Positions 54,259 through 62,508 of a stretch of DNA of 64,000 nucleotides are shown in pieces. The translations under genes and the position numbers were made by a program. Source of the DNA: Litorilituus lipolyticus (lineage in GTDB: Bacteria > Pseudomonadota > Gammaproteobacteria > Enterobacterales > Alteromonadaceae); NCBI RefSeq assembly GCF_006439335.1, contig NZ_SAWY01000019.1, forward strand, positions 1 through 64,000, written 5' to 3'. Below the pieces are notes generated by a model. That model searched no databases. It had not been told where the DNA came from and saw only the letters and a program-made list of their open reading frames with translations. The stretch's first letter is position 1, and each line of letters opens with the position of its first letter.

Positions 54259-56082
54259 TTATTTATAGCTCAAACCTTTGCGGCGACATAAAACAATAAA
54301 ACATATTAACCCGATAAAGAAACCTGCTGCGCCACCTGAAGAGCTAGTCTTAGGCTCTTCTTTAGGCTGTTCTACAACAGGAAATAGCGCGGAATTGTCA
54401 TCAATTAATCGCATTGACTTATCTACTCCACCGCTATCTGATGAATTTCCTAAAGCATTTTCATAACCTTGCCAATGGCCATCTTGCCAATCAGCCACTG
54501 TGCTTGGGTTAGCATCAAGTTTTTGTCCAACCATATCTGTTGTTTCTATCTTTAGATTTAATCTTGTAGTTGATTGCCAATCAAAGTCACTTGGCAACTT
54601 AAAATCAATTTGATAACTGTCAGTTTTATAGTGTGCAAAACCATCTAAAAGCCACCCCCCTTGTTCGTCAGAAATTTCAAACTCTTTTTCTTCACTGTTG
54701 TGCAAGTATTGCCAATACAACTTAATCCCTTGAGCTTGTGATAAGTTTGAAAAAGCGACCACTTCATTGTCTATCACTCGTCGCATAGGTTTATTAAAAC
54801 TAATACGTAATTGGTAGGTGGTATCGGCTAAAAGCACTTGTTCGAGCAAGGTAACTAATTCTGCACCAGTATTTGTCCCCTGCCACTCTTGCTGCCATAC
54901 AATCTCACCTTGATGAGAGATGGTGATACCAGTCACCACAGGCGGCTCTGTCATAGCATATAAACCAGCCAGTGCTGCTTTACTGGTTTCCTCTCTCATG
55001 CGACTAACCTCAGAATTTGGCAAAATAAAACCGTCATGAGAAACGCCAAAACCACCATATTCTGAGGCTGAACTTAATGGCTCAATCTCTAAGGTATAAG
55101 ACGGTATTTGATAAGTGTTAGCGAAATATTCATCCGTACTGCCAATGCCAGAACCCGCAGAAGATGGGCCATAGTTATATTTATAGCTATTGGCAGCGCG
55201 CATGACCTTAGCCAGCTCAGCTGTAACATTGTCTCGTCTATCTTCTCCTGTCATTGGGGTAAAATAAATCTGACTGAATGAGTGTGTATCAGTATAAAAA
55301 CGAAGTCTCTCTTCTCCTGCAACAATAGCGGCTTGTTGTAGTGCTTTAGTTTCAGGCTCTGAAGCTACACTGCTTCCGTGATAAATTAATGAGGATCTGT
55401 CTGATGAACTACCGTTTGGGTTTGTTGCCCAATAAGGATTGTTATTTCTGTTCAGATCAATACCGTGTAAATTATCAGCTAGTGTTTCAATATCTTCATC
55501 TACCGCACGCATATTTTTACGTCGCATACGGCCTTCTCTCGGATAACTAGCGAGATCTGTCACTTTATTAAAATAGCGTTGTGTTTGTAAAAAACCATCA
55601 ATATTTAAAACAGGGATCAATACTAATGTCAGGTTTTCTAACAAATATTGCTCAATATATTTATTTTCCCTGCCCTCAAACAAGGCTTCCATATAACCAG
55701 TCAAAGCTTCGGGTGATTGCCACTCCCTTGCATGAATACCTCCATTAATCAGAGCGCTTCCCTCTAAACCACCATTAAGTTTAGTATTATTTTCATCAGA
55801 GAATTTATAAGCCCAAATACTGCGACCATTATAGCTTTCCCCTACAAGTATCCTTTCAATTAACGGTGTTTGAGCAGCTAATTGTTGATGACGTAAATCA
55901 AGGCTTTGATAACTTCTAAAACCATCAATAGGCGTTAACGAGTCAACAGGAGTTGGCACTGGATAGCCAAGAGGAATATTTCCATTACCGCTACTTACTT
56001 CAGTATAGGTAAATGTCTCACTACATACTTGATTAGCCACTACACTCAGCAAGGCGACGAATAGCACAGCATAATGTTTCAT
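54259..56082 (-). CDS. secreted M14 zinc carboxypeptidase with GlyGly-CTERM anchor
   Basis: About 607 residues from the ATG at 56082, which overlaps the stop of the upstream gene. The signal peptide ends near VCS-ET. The M14 catalytic domain has zinc ligands in GGIHAREWQSPEA (His117, Glu120), substrate-binding DLNRNN, a third zinc ligand His in TDTHSFSQIYF and the catalytic Glu in YTLEIEPL. A beta-rich region follows (about 380-570). The tail (about 580-607) reads SSSGGAAG, a hydrophobic stretch and CRRK, the pattern of a GlyGly-CTERM sorting signal processed by rhombosortase. It should act at the cell surface or be released. No rhombosortase is seen in this window. Confidence 0.9.
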   Translation of the reverse strand: MKHYAVLFVALLSVVANQVCSETFTYTEVSSGNGNIPLGYPVPTPVDSLTPIDGFRSYQSLDLRHQQLAAQTPLIERILVGESYNGRSIWAYKFSDENNTKLNGGLEGSALINGGIHAREWQSPEALTGYMEALFEGRENKYIEQYLLENLTLVLIPVLNIDGFLQTQRYFNKVTDLASYPREGRMRRKNMRAVDEDIETLADNLHGIDLNRNNNPYWATNPNGSSSDRSSLIYHGSSVASEPETKALQQAAIVAGEERLRFYTDTHSFSQIYFTPMTGEDRRDNVTAELAKVMRAANSYKYNYGPSSAGSGIGSTDEYFANTYQIPSYTLEIEPLSSASEYGGFGVSHDGFILPNSEVSRMREETSKAALAGLYAMTEPPVVTGITISHQGEIVWQQEWQGTNTGAELVTLLEQVLLADTTYQLRISFNKPMRRVIDNEVVAFSNLSQAQGIKLYWQYLHNSEEKEFEISDEQGGWLLDGFAHYKTDSYQIDFKLPSDFDWQSTTRLNLKIETTDMVGQKLDANPSTVADWQDGHWQGYENALGNSSDSGGVDKSMRLIDDNSALFPVVEQPKEEPKTSSSGGAAGFFIGLICFIVLCRRKGLSYK

Positions 56083-57059
56083 TACGAATTCTCCTTTACG
56101 CATGCTTTAACATACAATACTGCAGGTGATTTATTGTCCTCGATAAAATGAGTTAATTTATCTATCATTTCTTCATACTTAGAAGCGCAAACAGCCATGG
56201 CAGCATGCCAGCCGGAGTTGTCATCGCCTAATAAATACACAAGTTTATTTTGCACAACCTCATGATCAATATACTCTTTGGCAAGTTTTAAAATAGCTTG
56301 CGATGCTAATCGCTGGTTATGAGTTGCTATAGTTAGTTGCTTAATGGTTTCTTCTTCCGAGAACAGTTGCTCTATTCCTTGTAATAACTGGAAGCTATAT
56401 TGATCTGCTTCGTTTCTCCACACTTGCTCAACTAAATGAGTTGAGCCATTAAATGATGCCAGTAAAACCAATAATTGGTTATCTGCTTGAGAGAGTGATG
56501 GTGTATTGATTAACTCGCCTTGTAGCCACTGCAATGTTTTTTCATCGGCGTTCTTTAAGGCTAAGCTGAGTGCAGAATATTTCGCCTTACCTTTTTCTGC
56601 AATAAAGTCAGACCACTGCCACCGATAGTGAGCAAGATCTTCTTCCATCAATTGCGCTTTTTCTTGATAGTGCCAAATTGTCAGCACTGCTTTCGCTTGC
56701 TTGGCAATATTAACAACTTCTAGCTGTTGCTCTGGATGGTCAGGGTTCGGAATAAAAAGTACATCACTAGATGATAAGTGCGCATTTAGCCATGACTTAT
56801 GCGCGAGTGTTGGTGATTGTTTTGTTAATAATCTAAAAGCTCGTTCAGTCGCCAGTAACCTTGTTTCATAATCGTCTATAGCTTGTAGAGTAATGGTGAG
56901 CGCAGAAACATCTTTCAGCACAGTAGAAACCTCTATGCGCTCAGAATCTTTCTGTGCCTGAACAAAGCCATTAATTGATATGCTTTGGCTGTACACGATT
57001 TCAGGTAAAAGTACAGCGACCAACATAGCAATCGACATAACCCATTTATACGGTGTCAT
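56082..57059 (-). CDS. uncharacterised secreted helical protein
   Basis: About 325 residues from the ATG at 57059, preceded by GGGAGAGG. An upstream ATG seven codons earlier has no support. The signal peptide ends near VYS-QS. The mature part is predicted all-helical with repeated Leu-rich pairs (KNADEKTLQWLQGEL, STHLVEQVWRNEAD) that may form HEAT-like repeats. Two Cys near the C-terminus (AVCASKYEE and KACVKEN) could form a disulfide. The stop overlaps the M14 gene start, so the two are translationally coupled. It may be a chaperone, inhibitor or partner of that protease, which is inference from coupling only. Confidence 0.75.
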   Translation of the reverse strand: MTPYKWVMSIAMLVAVLLPEIVYSQSISINGFVQAQKDSERIEVSTVLKDVSALTITLQAIDDYETRLLATERAFRLLTKQSPTLAHKSWLNAHLSSSDVLFIPNPDHPEQQLEVVNIAKQAKAVLTIWHYQEKAQLMEEDLAHYRWQWSDFIAEKGKAKYSALSLALKNADEKTLQWLQGELINTPSLSQADNQLLVLLASFNGSTHLVEQVWRNEADQYSFQLLQGIEQLFSEEETIKQLTIATHNQRLASQAILKLAKEYIDHEVVQNKLVYLLGDDNSGWHAAMAVCASKYEEMIDKLTHFIEDNKSPAVLYVKACVKENS

Positions 57060-57158
57060 TCGCCTCTCCCTAAAGTTCAATAAAGTATTAACAATATATT
57101 AACCTTACTATAGCTCATACAAAAGTAGCACTAATAATGTGAGTTTTTTAACTTGCTG

Positions 57159-58259
57159 TTAAACAAGCATTGCTAAAACGATAAAAAATATACTCGGCAC
57201 AATAAAAAAATTCCGTTGGTATTTACTTGTCGTAATTACCGTCATTAAGGTACCTATAGGTAGTAACACTAAGCAAAAGGCGTAAAAGCCTAGCTTCACT
57301 TGCAACACCACAGCAACTAGAACCGCCAACAAAATAATAGGGAAAATATCCGTGATATACCGAATAGTAGAGGAGCTTAATAAACTTGCTAAAAAGAGCT
57401 CATATTGTTGATAAAAAGCTTCATTATCAAACTGGAATGAGCCTAACAACAACGCTAACAACCAACAAAACATCACCTGCAAATAAGCCTCAGCAACTTG
57501 TGACATTTGCTGCTGAACATAAGCTAATAAACTCACTAAAACTACAAGAATAAAAATTCGAATAATGGCATTTGCAGGGGAGCTAATTAAAGCCACTAAT
57601 CGTACTTGCCAATAATGTTTAGTCGACAATGAAAACGGCTTAATTTTAGCTAAAGGCTGAAATAATATTTCTAACCCCATAACGAATAAAACAATAACAT
57701 TCAGCCAAGGTGCAGTTATAACCAAATGACTTGATAAAAATAGCAATCCCACAGGCATAAGCACTAAAGACAACCAAGGAATACGAGTATGAATAATCGC
57801 TGCATAAGCAATTAACCACGTCAACATAGCAAACAAAGGAAAATGTAATTGCTGCCAAAACACCTGCCAATTGGGAATATAAAAGCTCAGTAGCATGGGA
57901 GCCAAAATCAATAAGTTTCCAGCGACTAAGGATATCAGACATGTCGTCACAGCTTTTATTGCTGTACTTTGGCTATAGCTTGCTAAAAAGTGCTGAAATT
58001 TGCTCGCCAAAATGGCTTTTCTTTGTATTCTAATTAAGCAAAATAGTAATATGAAATAGCTCCACTGGTAGAGCACTCTATCTTGTTGTGATGTCTGAAT
58101 GTCAGCAATAATACTTAACCAAACTAATGGCATGAAAATCATAATAGGTAGAGCTAAATACAGCATCAAAGTAACAAAAGTAAATAACTGACCAATGCTC
58201 GCAATTAACTGTTTAAGTTCATTTTGATAAATTTGCCAACGCAGTTTTATATAATTCAT
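57159..58259 (-). CDS. ABC transporter permease (ABC-2-like)
   Basis: A 366-residue polytopic membrane protein with about 8-10 hydrophobic segments, beginning LFTFVTLMLYLALPIMIFMPL. It has no nucleotide-binding site. The start overlaps the stop of the ABC ATPase gene by 4 bases (ATGA), so both encode one transporter. No periplasmic binding protein is in the operon, which together with the fold suggests export. It precedes the secreted helical protein by 99 bases, so all four genes may be co-transcribed. Confidence 0.8.
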   Translation of the reverse strand: MNYIKLRWQIYQNELKQLIASIGQLFTFVTLMLYLALPIMIFMPLVWLSIIADIQTSQQDRVLYQWSYFILLFCLIRIQRKAILASKFQHFLASYSQSTAIKAVTTCLISLVAGNLLILAPMLLSFYIPNWQVFWQQLHFPLFAMLTWLIAYAAIIHTRIPWLSLVLMPVGLLFLSSHLVITAPWLNVIVLFVMGLEILFQPLAKIKPFSLSTKHYWQVRLVALISSPANAIIRIFILVVLVSLLAYVQQQMSQVAEAYLQVMFCWLLALLLGSFQFDNEAFYQQYELFLASLLSSSTIRYITDIFPIILLAVLVAVVLQVKLGFYAFCLVLLPIGTLMTVITTSKYQRNFFIVPSIFFIVLAMLV

Positions 58260-58855
58260 TTTTCAGCAAGTTCAACAATATTAAGCTGATGAAAATCACT
58301 ATTATTAACAAAACATTCTTCATGACTGGTAACAATCAACTGACCTGAATATTCAGATAAGAAATCAAGTAACCATAATCGACTTTGTTTATCTAACCCT
58401 GTCGTTGGCTCATCAAGTAATAAATAACTAGGGTGATGAGAGATTGCTAACAGCAATGAAATTTTTTTCAGGTTACCTAATGATAATGCGGACACAAGCG
58501 TAGTCAGTTGCACATTGAAGTTTAACTTTTCAATGTACTCATGAGGATATGGGCATTGATGTTGACTGCAATGAAACTCCAACAGCTGCTTACCCGTTAA
58601 AAATTGTGGCAATACTATTCTGTCTGATGAAACACCTATATCTTTCTTTATTTCATCAAGATAAACAGCAACATCATCATACAGTACTGCCCCACTGTCT
58701 GGCTTTTCTATACCCGCAGCCAACATCAGTAAAGTCGTTTTACCACTCCCATTAGGCCCAACAATACAATAACGCTGTTGCTTAAAATTAAACGACATGT
58801 CATTTAACACAACTTTCTGCTGATATAATTTGGTCACATTAATTAAGTTAAGCAT
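58256..58855 (-). CDS. ABC transporter ATP-binding protein
   Basis: A 199-residue ATPase subunit. Walker A GPNGSGKTTLL is near 34-44 and Walker B YLLLDEPTTGLD near 148-159, with the switch His in IVTSHEE near 175. The signature motif is degenerate: ALSLGNLKK where LSGGQ is usual. At 199 residues it is shorter than most such subunits (about 220-300), lacking a C-terminal extension. It pairs with the permease encoded by the overlapping next gene. The substrate is unknown. Confidence 0.88.
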   Translation of the reverse strand: MLNLINVTKLYQQKVVLNDMSFNFKQQRYCIVGPNGSGKTTLLMLAAGIEKPDSGAVLYDDVAVYLDEIKKDIGVSSDRIVLPQFLTGKQLLEFHCSQHQCPYPHEYIEKLNFNVQLTTLVSALSLGNLKKISLLLAISHHPSYLLLDEPTTGLDKQSRLWLLDFLSEYSGQLIVTSHEECFVNNSDFHQLNIVELAEK

Positions 58856-58976
58856 CTATTTTCATTACATAAAGACTTTAATAAGCACTATGCAAAAATC
58901 AAAGTCGCTATTCAATAGGAAAAATGTCAGCGAACATTTCAGTAACTTTCTTTCATTAAAATAAATTTATAACGTT

Positions 58977-59002
58977 TTAACCCCTTTCCACTTTCTGTGT
59001 CG
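58977..59002 (+). promoter_or_regulatory. possible ECF-type promoter of the TonB/sigma operon
   Basis: TTAACC (58977-58982), a 16-base spacer and GTCG (58999-59002) resemble the bipartite ECF sigma promoter (AACC / GTC). It lies about 60 bases before the first gene of an operon that encodes an ECF sigma factor, so autoregulation is plausible. I found no second copy by eye. Confidence 0.45.
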
Positions 59003-59062
59003 TTTTAGTTATGAAGGTACTTTCATTTAATTTAAAAATTTTTATGGAACAAAGGTGACAGC

Positions 59063-59671
59063 ATGAAAAAAACAGTAATAATTATTTTCTTAGCAGGTTT
59101 AACAACAATAAGCTTATTTGCCTTTATGGCTTTTTTAATATCCAGTGAAAAAGTGGAAGTTAGCCAATTACCCGACAATCCCATTATTGACGTGGCTAGC
59201 TTACCTGATGATTCTATTGTAGAAAGTAAGCCTAAGAAACTAGTACAACCACCAGAGCCACCACCACCGTTACCTAGTACTGTTGAGCCAACAGAAACTA
59301 CCAATTCTGGAATGAGTTTAGTCTATACCCCGACAGTAATAACTATGCCTAATACGACGATTGCTGGTGCCGAGTTTGGTCATCAAGTTGAAAAGGACGC
59401 TAGACCCATTGTACGTGTGAACCCCAAATATCCTATTAGTGCAGCAAGAGATGGTATAGAGGGCTGGGTAAAGTTATCGTTTGATATAAATCCTATAGGT
59501 GAGGTGATCAATATACAAATTATCGACGCTTATCCGAAAAGAACCTTTGATAAGGCTGCTAAACAAGCTTTACGAAAATGGAAGTATCGGGCAAAATCCG
59601 TTGAAGGAAAAGCCGTAACACAGCATAACTTCACTGTACAATTAGATTTCACAATGTCTAAAGCTAGTTAG
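59063..59671 (+). CDS. TonB-like energy transduction protein
   Basis: A 202-residue protein. The single N-terminal transmembrane helix (about 3-27) is followed by a short Pro-rich stretch (PPEPPPPLPS near 55-64) and a C-terminal TonB domain (about 110-198) with RVNPKYPISAARDGIEGWVKLSFDI and the helix KAAKQALRKWKYR. TonB moves energy from an ExbB/ExbD motor to outer-membrane receptors, but no exbB or exbD is nearby. AAGGTG lies 6 bases before the ATG. It is the first gene of a TonB/sigma/TonB operon, 17 bases before the sigma gene. Confidence 0.87.
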   Translation: MKKTVIIIFLAGLTTISLFAFMAFLISSEKVEVSQLPDNPIIDVASLPDDSIVESKPKKLVQPPEPPPPLPSTVEPTETTNSGMSLVYTPTVITMPNTTIAGAEFGHQVEKDARPIVRVNPKYPISAARDGIEGWVKLSFDINPIGEVINIQIIDAYPKRTFDKAAKQALRKWKYRAKSVEGKAVTQHNFTVQLDFTMSKAS

Positions 59672-59688
59672 TCGTTAAGGATAACCAT

Positions 59689-60258
59689 TTGAAGCTACCT
59701 TCAATGATCAAGGGTTGGTTTAATCTCACAATAACACCTGAACAAATGATGTTCAGGTATAACCAAACCAAAAAGCAAAAATACCTCGCTCAAATAGTTG
59801 AGCTGTATAATTTACCTCTTTATCACTATTTGCTTAGTCTATCGACGAAAGAGGCCGCTGAAGATGCTTTACAAACAACCTGGATAAAAGTAATGCAGAA
59901 ATCCCATCACTATAACAACCAAAATCAGCTAAAAAGTTGGTTGTTTACCATTGCAAGAAATACCCTAATTGATGAGTTGCGACAACAACAAAAGTGGCAA
60001 TGGACTGCAATAGAAGAAAACGTTCTGGTTTCTCTCATAACCCATAATGAAAACGATCAAAAAGATCGCTTAACATTATTTAATAACGCACTTGAATCAT
60101 TGCCCTTTTATCAACGCGAAGCCTTTATTTTTCAACAAGAAGGATTTTCTATCAGTCAAATATGTCAAATCACCAATGAAAGCTTTGAAACCATTAAAAG
60201 CAGATTGCGTTATGCGAGAAAAAACTTAAAGGCACAATTAGGAACTCATCATGACTAA
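59689..60258 (+). CDS. ECF-type RNA polymerase sigma factor
   Basis: A 189-residue sigma factor of the ECF group. Region 2 (about 30-95) includes LPLYHYLLSLSTKEAAEDALQTTWIKVM and LKSWLFTIARNTLIDELRQQ, which bind the -10 element and core enzyme. Region 4 (about 125-180) includes LPFYQREAFIFQQEGFSISQICQITNESFETIKSRLRYAR, a helix-turn-helix for the -35 element. The start is TTG at 59689, with AAGGA 7 bases upstream. The next ATG, five codons on, has none. The last 8 bases overlap the next gene, which encodes a TonB-like membrane protein and no recognisable zinc-type anti-sigma factor. Confidence 0.92.
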   Translation: MKLPSMIKGWFNLTITPEQMMFRYNQTKKQKYLAQIVELYNLPLYHYLLSLSTKEAAEDALQTTWIKVMQKSHHYNNQNQLKSWLFTIARNTLIDELRQQQKWQWTAIEENVLVSLITHNENDQKDRLTLFNNALESLPFYQREAFIFQQEGFSISQICQITNESFETIKSRLRYARKNLKAQLGTHHD

Positions 60259-60955
60259 TGATAAATTTGATCGTGAGCTAAACACTTTATATCAACAACG
60301 TAAATCTCATATTACGGCACCAAACATTACCTTAAGTGACGTATCCAAACCGTCACAACGCACGCCATTTCAACTATTTGTAATTTTACTCACTGGAGGT
60401 TGTGCCTCATTTGCTATCATGGCTTTTATTAGTCATTTATCATCAATGCCAAACTCCACAGCCCCTCTAACATCAAGCCATGTTGAAGTTGATATCAAAG
60501 ATGAAGTTGTCTATGAAGAGGAAAAAACAACCGTAGTAGTTAAACCGCCATTACCTCCTCAACCTACAAGTCAGCAACCTGTAACTCAAGAAGAACTAGC
60601 CCCAGAGCCTGTGGCACCAACAAAACCGATTACGCCTGAAAAAGTTGCTTTGCTGCCATCCAATGACACAGGTTTACCTTCTATCAATGTACCTGTTCTT
60701 GACATTAAGCCTATTTTAAAAGTTCTTCCTAAATATCCACGAAATGTCACTATTATGAAAGGCAGCTCAATAAAACTGCGCTATACCATTACGGTAGATG
60801 GACGAGTAGAAAATCCAATAGTTATCAAAAGTAACCTTGTAAAGTCTTTAGAGAAATCAACAAAAAAAGCGTTACTACAATGGCGTTATAAACCCAATAC
60901 AGATTACCCAATACAAAGTGAGATCATTTTTGAATTCGAGCCAATTAATCATTAG
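60251..60955 (+). CDS. TonB-like protein with anti-sigma-like cytoplasmic segment
   Basis: A 234-residue protein. Residues 1-42 (DKFDRELNTLYQQRKSHITAPN) are cytoplasmic and resemble the short N-termini of membrane anti-sigma or sigma-partner proteins. One transmembrane helix (about 43-65) follows. A Pro/Val/Glu-rich spacer (about 95-140) leads to a TonB C-terminal domain (about 150-232), with VLPKYPRN and KSTKKALLQWRYKP. It overlaps the sigma gene by 8 bases, so the two are made together. I infer a sensor that could link periplasmic TonB-domain contacts to the sigma factor. No HxxxCxxC zinc motif is present. Confidence 0.8.
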   Translation: MTNDKFDRELNTLYQQRKSHITAPNITLSDVSKPSQRTPFQLFVILLTGGCASFAIMAFISHLSSMPNSTAPLTSSHVEVDIKDEVVYEEEKTTVVVKPPLPPQPTSQQPVTQEELAPEPVAPTKPITPEKVALLPSNDTGLPSINVPVLDIKPILKVLPKYPRNVTIMKGSSIKLRYTITVDGRVENPIVIKSNLVKSLEKSTKKALLQWRYKPNTDYPIQSEIIFEFEPINH

Positions 60956-61013
60956 CCTCGAAATAACAATGAGTTTTGACTATTACAATGCTTTGAAATT
61001 ATTAGTTATTATC

Positions 61014-61041
61014 TTGATATATCAGGCTTACCTTATATACT
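61014..61041 (+). promoter_or_regulatory. sigma70 promoter of the small secreted protein pair
   Basis: TTGATA (61014-61019), a 16-bp spacer and TATACT (61036-61041), 37 bases before the ATG at 61078. It gives the two small secreted proteins a promoter separate from the TonB/sigma operon. Confidence 0.6.
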
Positions 61042-61077
61042 AGCCGCACATAAATTATGATTTTTTTAGGGACAAAA

Positions 61078-61533
61078 ATGCTTAAAAATAGCTTAATCGC
61101 TACCTTCTTTCTTTGTTTGCCACTGGCTGTCATAGCAGAGCCATCTGTTTTAAAGGTTAACAAACGCTTAAAATTAAAATCTTCTACTAAATACATTCAA
61201 GCAGTACATAAAGAAATACATGTTTCGGGAAAAAGCCCTGAAGCAATTAAGTTTGCCATTTTAGACGGAATGTTAAGAACTAAAGGTTATAAATGGACCT
61301 TCGAAGGTGAAGGAAAAGGCTATATTTTAGCTGGATTTGATTGGCGTGGTGATACCAACATTATGAAAATTGAATTTAACGAATCACTTATACAATTAAA
61401 ATATCATCAGGCTTGGGGTGATTATGTTTGTAAAAACCTAATCGAGGGTGTGTGTTATAAGAATGATCGTAGTTATTACAACTACGTTAAAAACCTTCGT
61501 CTTAGTATTGAACAACAAATTAGCAACTTATAG
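61078..61533 (+). CDS. small secreted protein (W...NLR..I type), first of a pair
   Basis: About 151 residues from the ATG at 61078 (AGGG upstream). A signal peptide (about 1-20, ending VIA-EP) is followed by a compact alpha/beta domain. Conserved-looking features are AIKFAILDGMLRTKGYKWTFEGEGKGYILAGF, strands with alternating charges, two Cys (YVCKN and GVCYK, likely disulfide) and the ending YYNYVKNLRLSIEQQI. The same shape is found in unnamed periplasmic proteins of many Proteobacteria ending in YNxWxxNLxxDI. The next gene encodes a related protein. Confidence 0.75.
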   Translation: MLKNSLIATFFLCLPLAVIAEPSVLKVNKRLKLKSSTKYIQAVHKEIHVSGKSPEAIKFAILDGMLRTKGYKWTFEGEGKGYILAGFDWRGDTNIMKIEFNESLIQLKYHQAWGDYVCKNLIEGVCYKNDRSYYNYVKNLRLSIEQQISNL

Positions 61534-61541
61534 GCCTCATG

Positions 61542-61961
61542 ATGAACCGATACGCATTAATATACTTGTTAACTCTCCTTACTTTTTCAGCCCATACCTC
61601 AGAAGTAAATCGATATGAACAACCTGTTCCCTATGTGAATTACATCACCAACATTGAACCAGTTTTACAAAAAGCTGTTCAATATTATAACTGGCAATTA
61701 AAGACTGATGAACAGGGACATTTCCTTGCTGAACTACTCTATAAAGACAACCGAATTAATATTGCTTTTATTGATGAGAATAACAGCATAGCAATAAAGT
61801 TACTTTCAACTAAAAAAGAAAACTGTAAAAAAAAGAAACGTTGTAAAGTAGACGAAGACGACTTACAAAAATGGTTAGTTAATCTGCGAAGAGCCGTTGG
61901 TGTTGAAGTCACTATCGCAATAAAGAAGCAAGCCATGAAAGCTTACTTAGCTACAGAGTAA
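61542..61961 (+). CDS. small secreted protein, second of a pair
   Basis: About 139 residues from the ATG at 61542 (AGG 7 bases upstream). An ATG one codon earlier is an alternative. A signal peptide (about 1-18) is followed by a domain with the same layout as the preceding gene's product: QKAVQYYNWQLKTDEQGHFLAELLYKDN, alternating strands, two Cys (ENCKKKKRCK) and DDLQKWLVNLRRAVGVEVT at the end. Only 8 bases separate it from the preceding gene, so the two form an operon. The function is unknown. Confidence 0.72.
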   Translation: MNRYALIYLLTLLTFSAHTSEVNRYEQPVPYVNYITNIEPVLQKAVQYYNWQLKTDEQGHFLAELLYKDNRINIAFIDENNSIAIKLLSTKKENCKKKKRCKVDEDDLQKWLVNLRRAVGVEVTIAIKKQAMKAYLATE

Positions 61962-62060
61962 TCAAAATTTCCTCCCTTGCTCTGAAATAACAATGTTCGC
62001 TTTTAACCAGTGAACATTGTTACACTGAAGGCAAATATCACTAATTCTTATCAGGCAACT

Positions 62061-62453
62061 ATGTCACTTAACTCACAAGACTTAGATACCATTGAAAACT
62101 ATAATGAAGAACAACGCTTGAGCTTTTTAATTCAACAAGCTATTGAGCATAATAGCCTTTGGATTTTGGCTGATGAACATGGCTGCGTCATGCTTAACAC
62201 CGATGACGAAGACTGCGTTCCTGTTTGGCCAAATGAAGCTTTAGCGCAACGTTGGGCGACTGAAGAGTGGCAACAATGCCAAGCTGAAGCAATAACATTA
62301 AATAAATGGTTTAGTCGCTGGACAATGGGCTTACTTGATGACGAATTAGCCTTAGTGGCTTTTCCTAACCAACAAAATCAAGGCTTGGTTATCTATCCTG
62401 ATGAGTTTGAAGAAATGCTTAAAAAAGCACAAAGAAAAAAAGGCAGAAAATAA
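62061..62453 (+). CDS. DUF2750 domain protein
   Basis: About 130 residues from the ATG at 62061 (CAGG 6 bases upstream). A GTG 17 codons earlier is unsupported. The single DUF2750 domain shows IEHNSLWILADEHGCVML, DCVPVWPNEALAQRWATEEW and SRWTMGLLDDELALVAFP, followed by a basic Lys/Arg tail. It is a soluble cytoplasmic protein of unknown function. Its final codons form the left arm of the terminator. Confidence 0.85.
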   Translation: MSLNSQDLDTIENYNEEQRLSFLIQQAIEHNSLWILADEHGCVMLNTDDEDCVPVWPNEALAQRWATEEWQQCQAEAITLNKWFSRWTMGLLDDELALVAFPNQQNQGLVIYPDEFEEMLKKAQRKKGRK

Positions 62454-62466
62454 CCTTCTGCCTTTA
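62439..62466 (+). terminator. terminator overlapping the end of the DUF2750 gene
   Basis: Stem AAAGGCAGAA / TTCTGCCTTT with a 6-base loop, followed by ATT. The stop codon TAA (62451-62453) lies within the hairpin. Confidence 0.75.
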
Positions 62467-62508
62467 TTCACTTTTAAGTATGTGAACTAATGATGAAGCG
62501 AGTAATTA

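Noticed and set aside
57646-57942. 98-codon frame on the minus strand inside the ABC permease gene
   Set aside because: It is in another frame of a convincing membrane-protein gene and has no ribosome binding site or family features.
61991-62019. Inverted repeat CAATGTTC / GAACATTG before the DUF2750 gene
   Set aside because: The arms are short, the 13-base loop is large and no T run follows. It could be an operator, but nothing else supports it.
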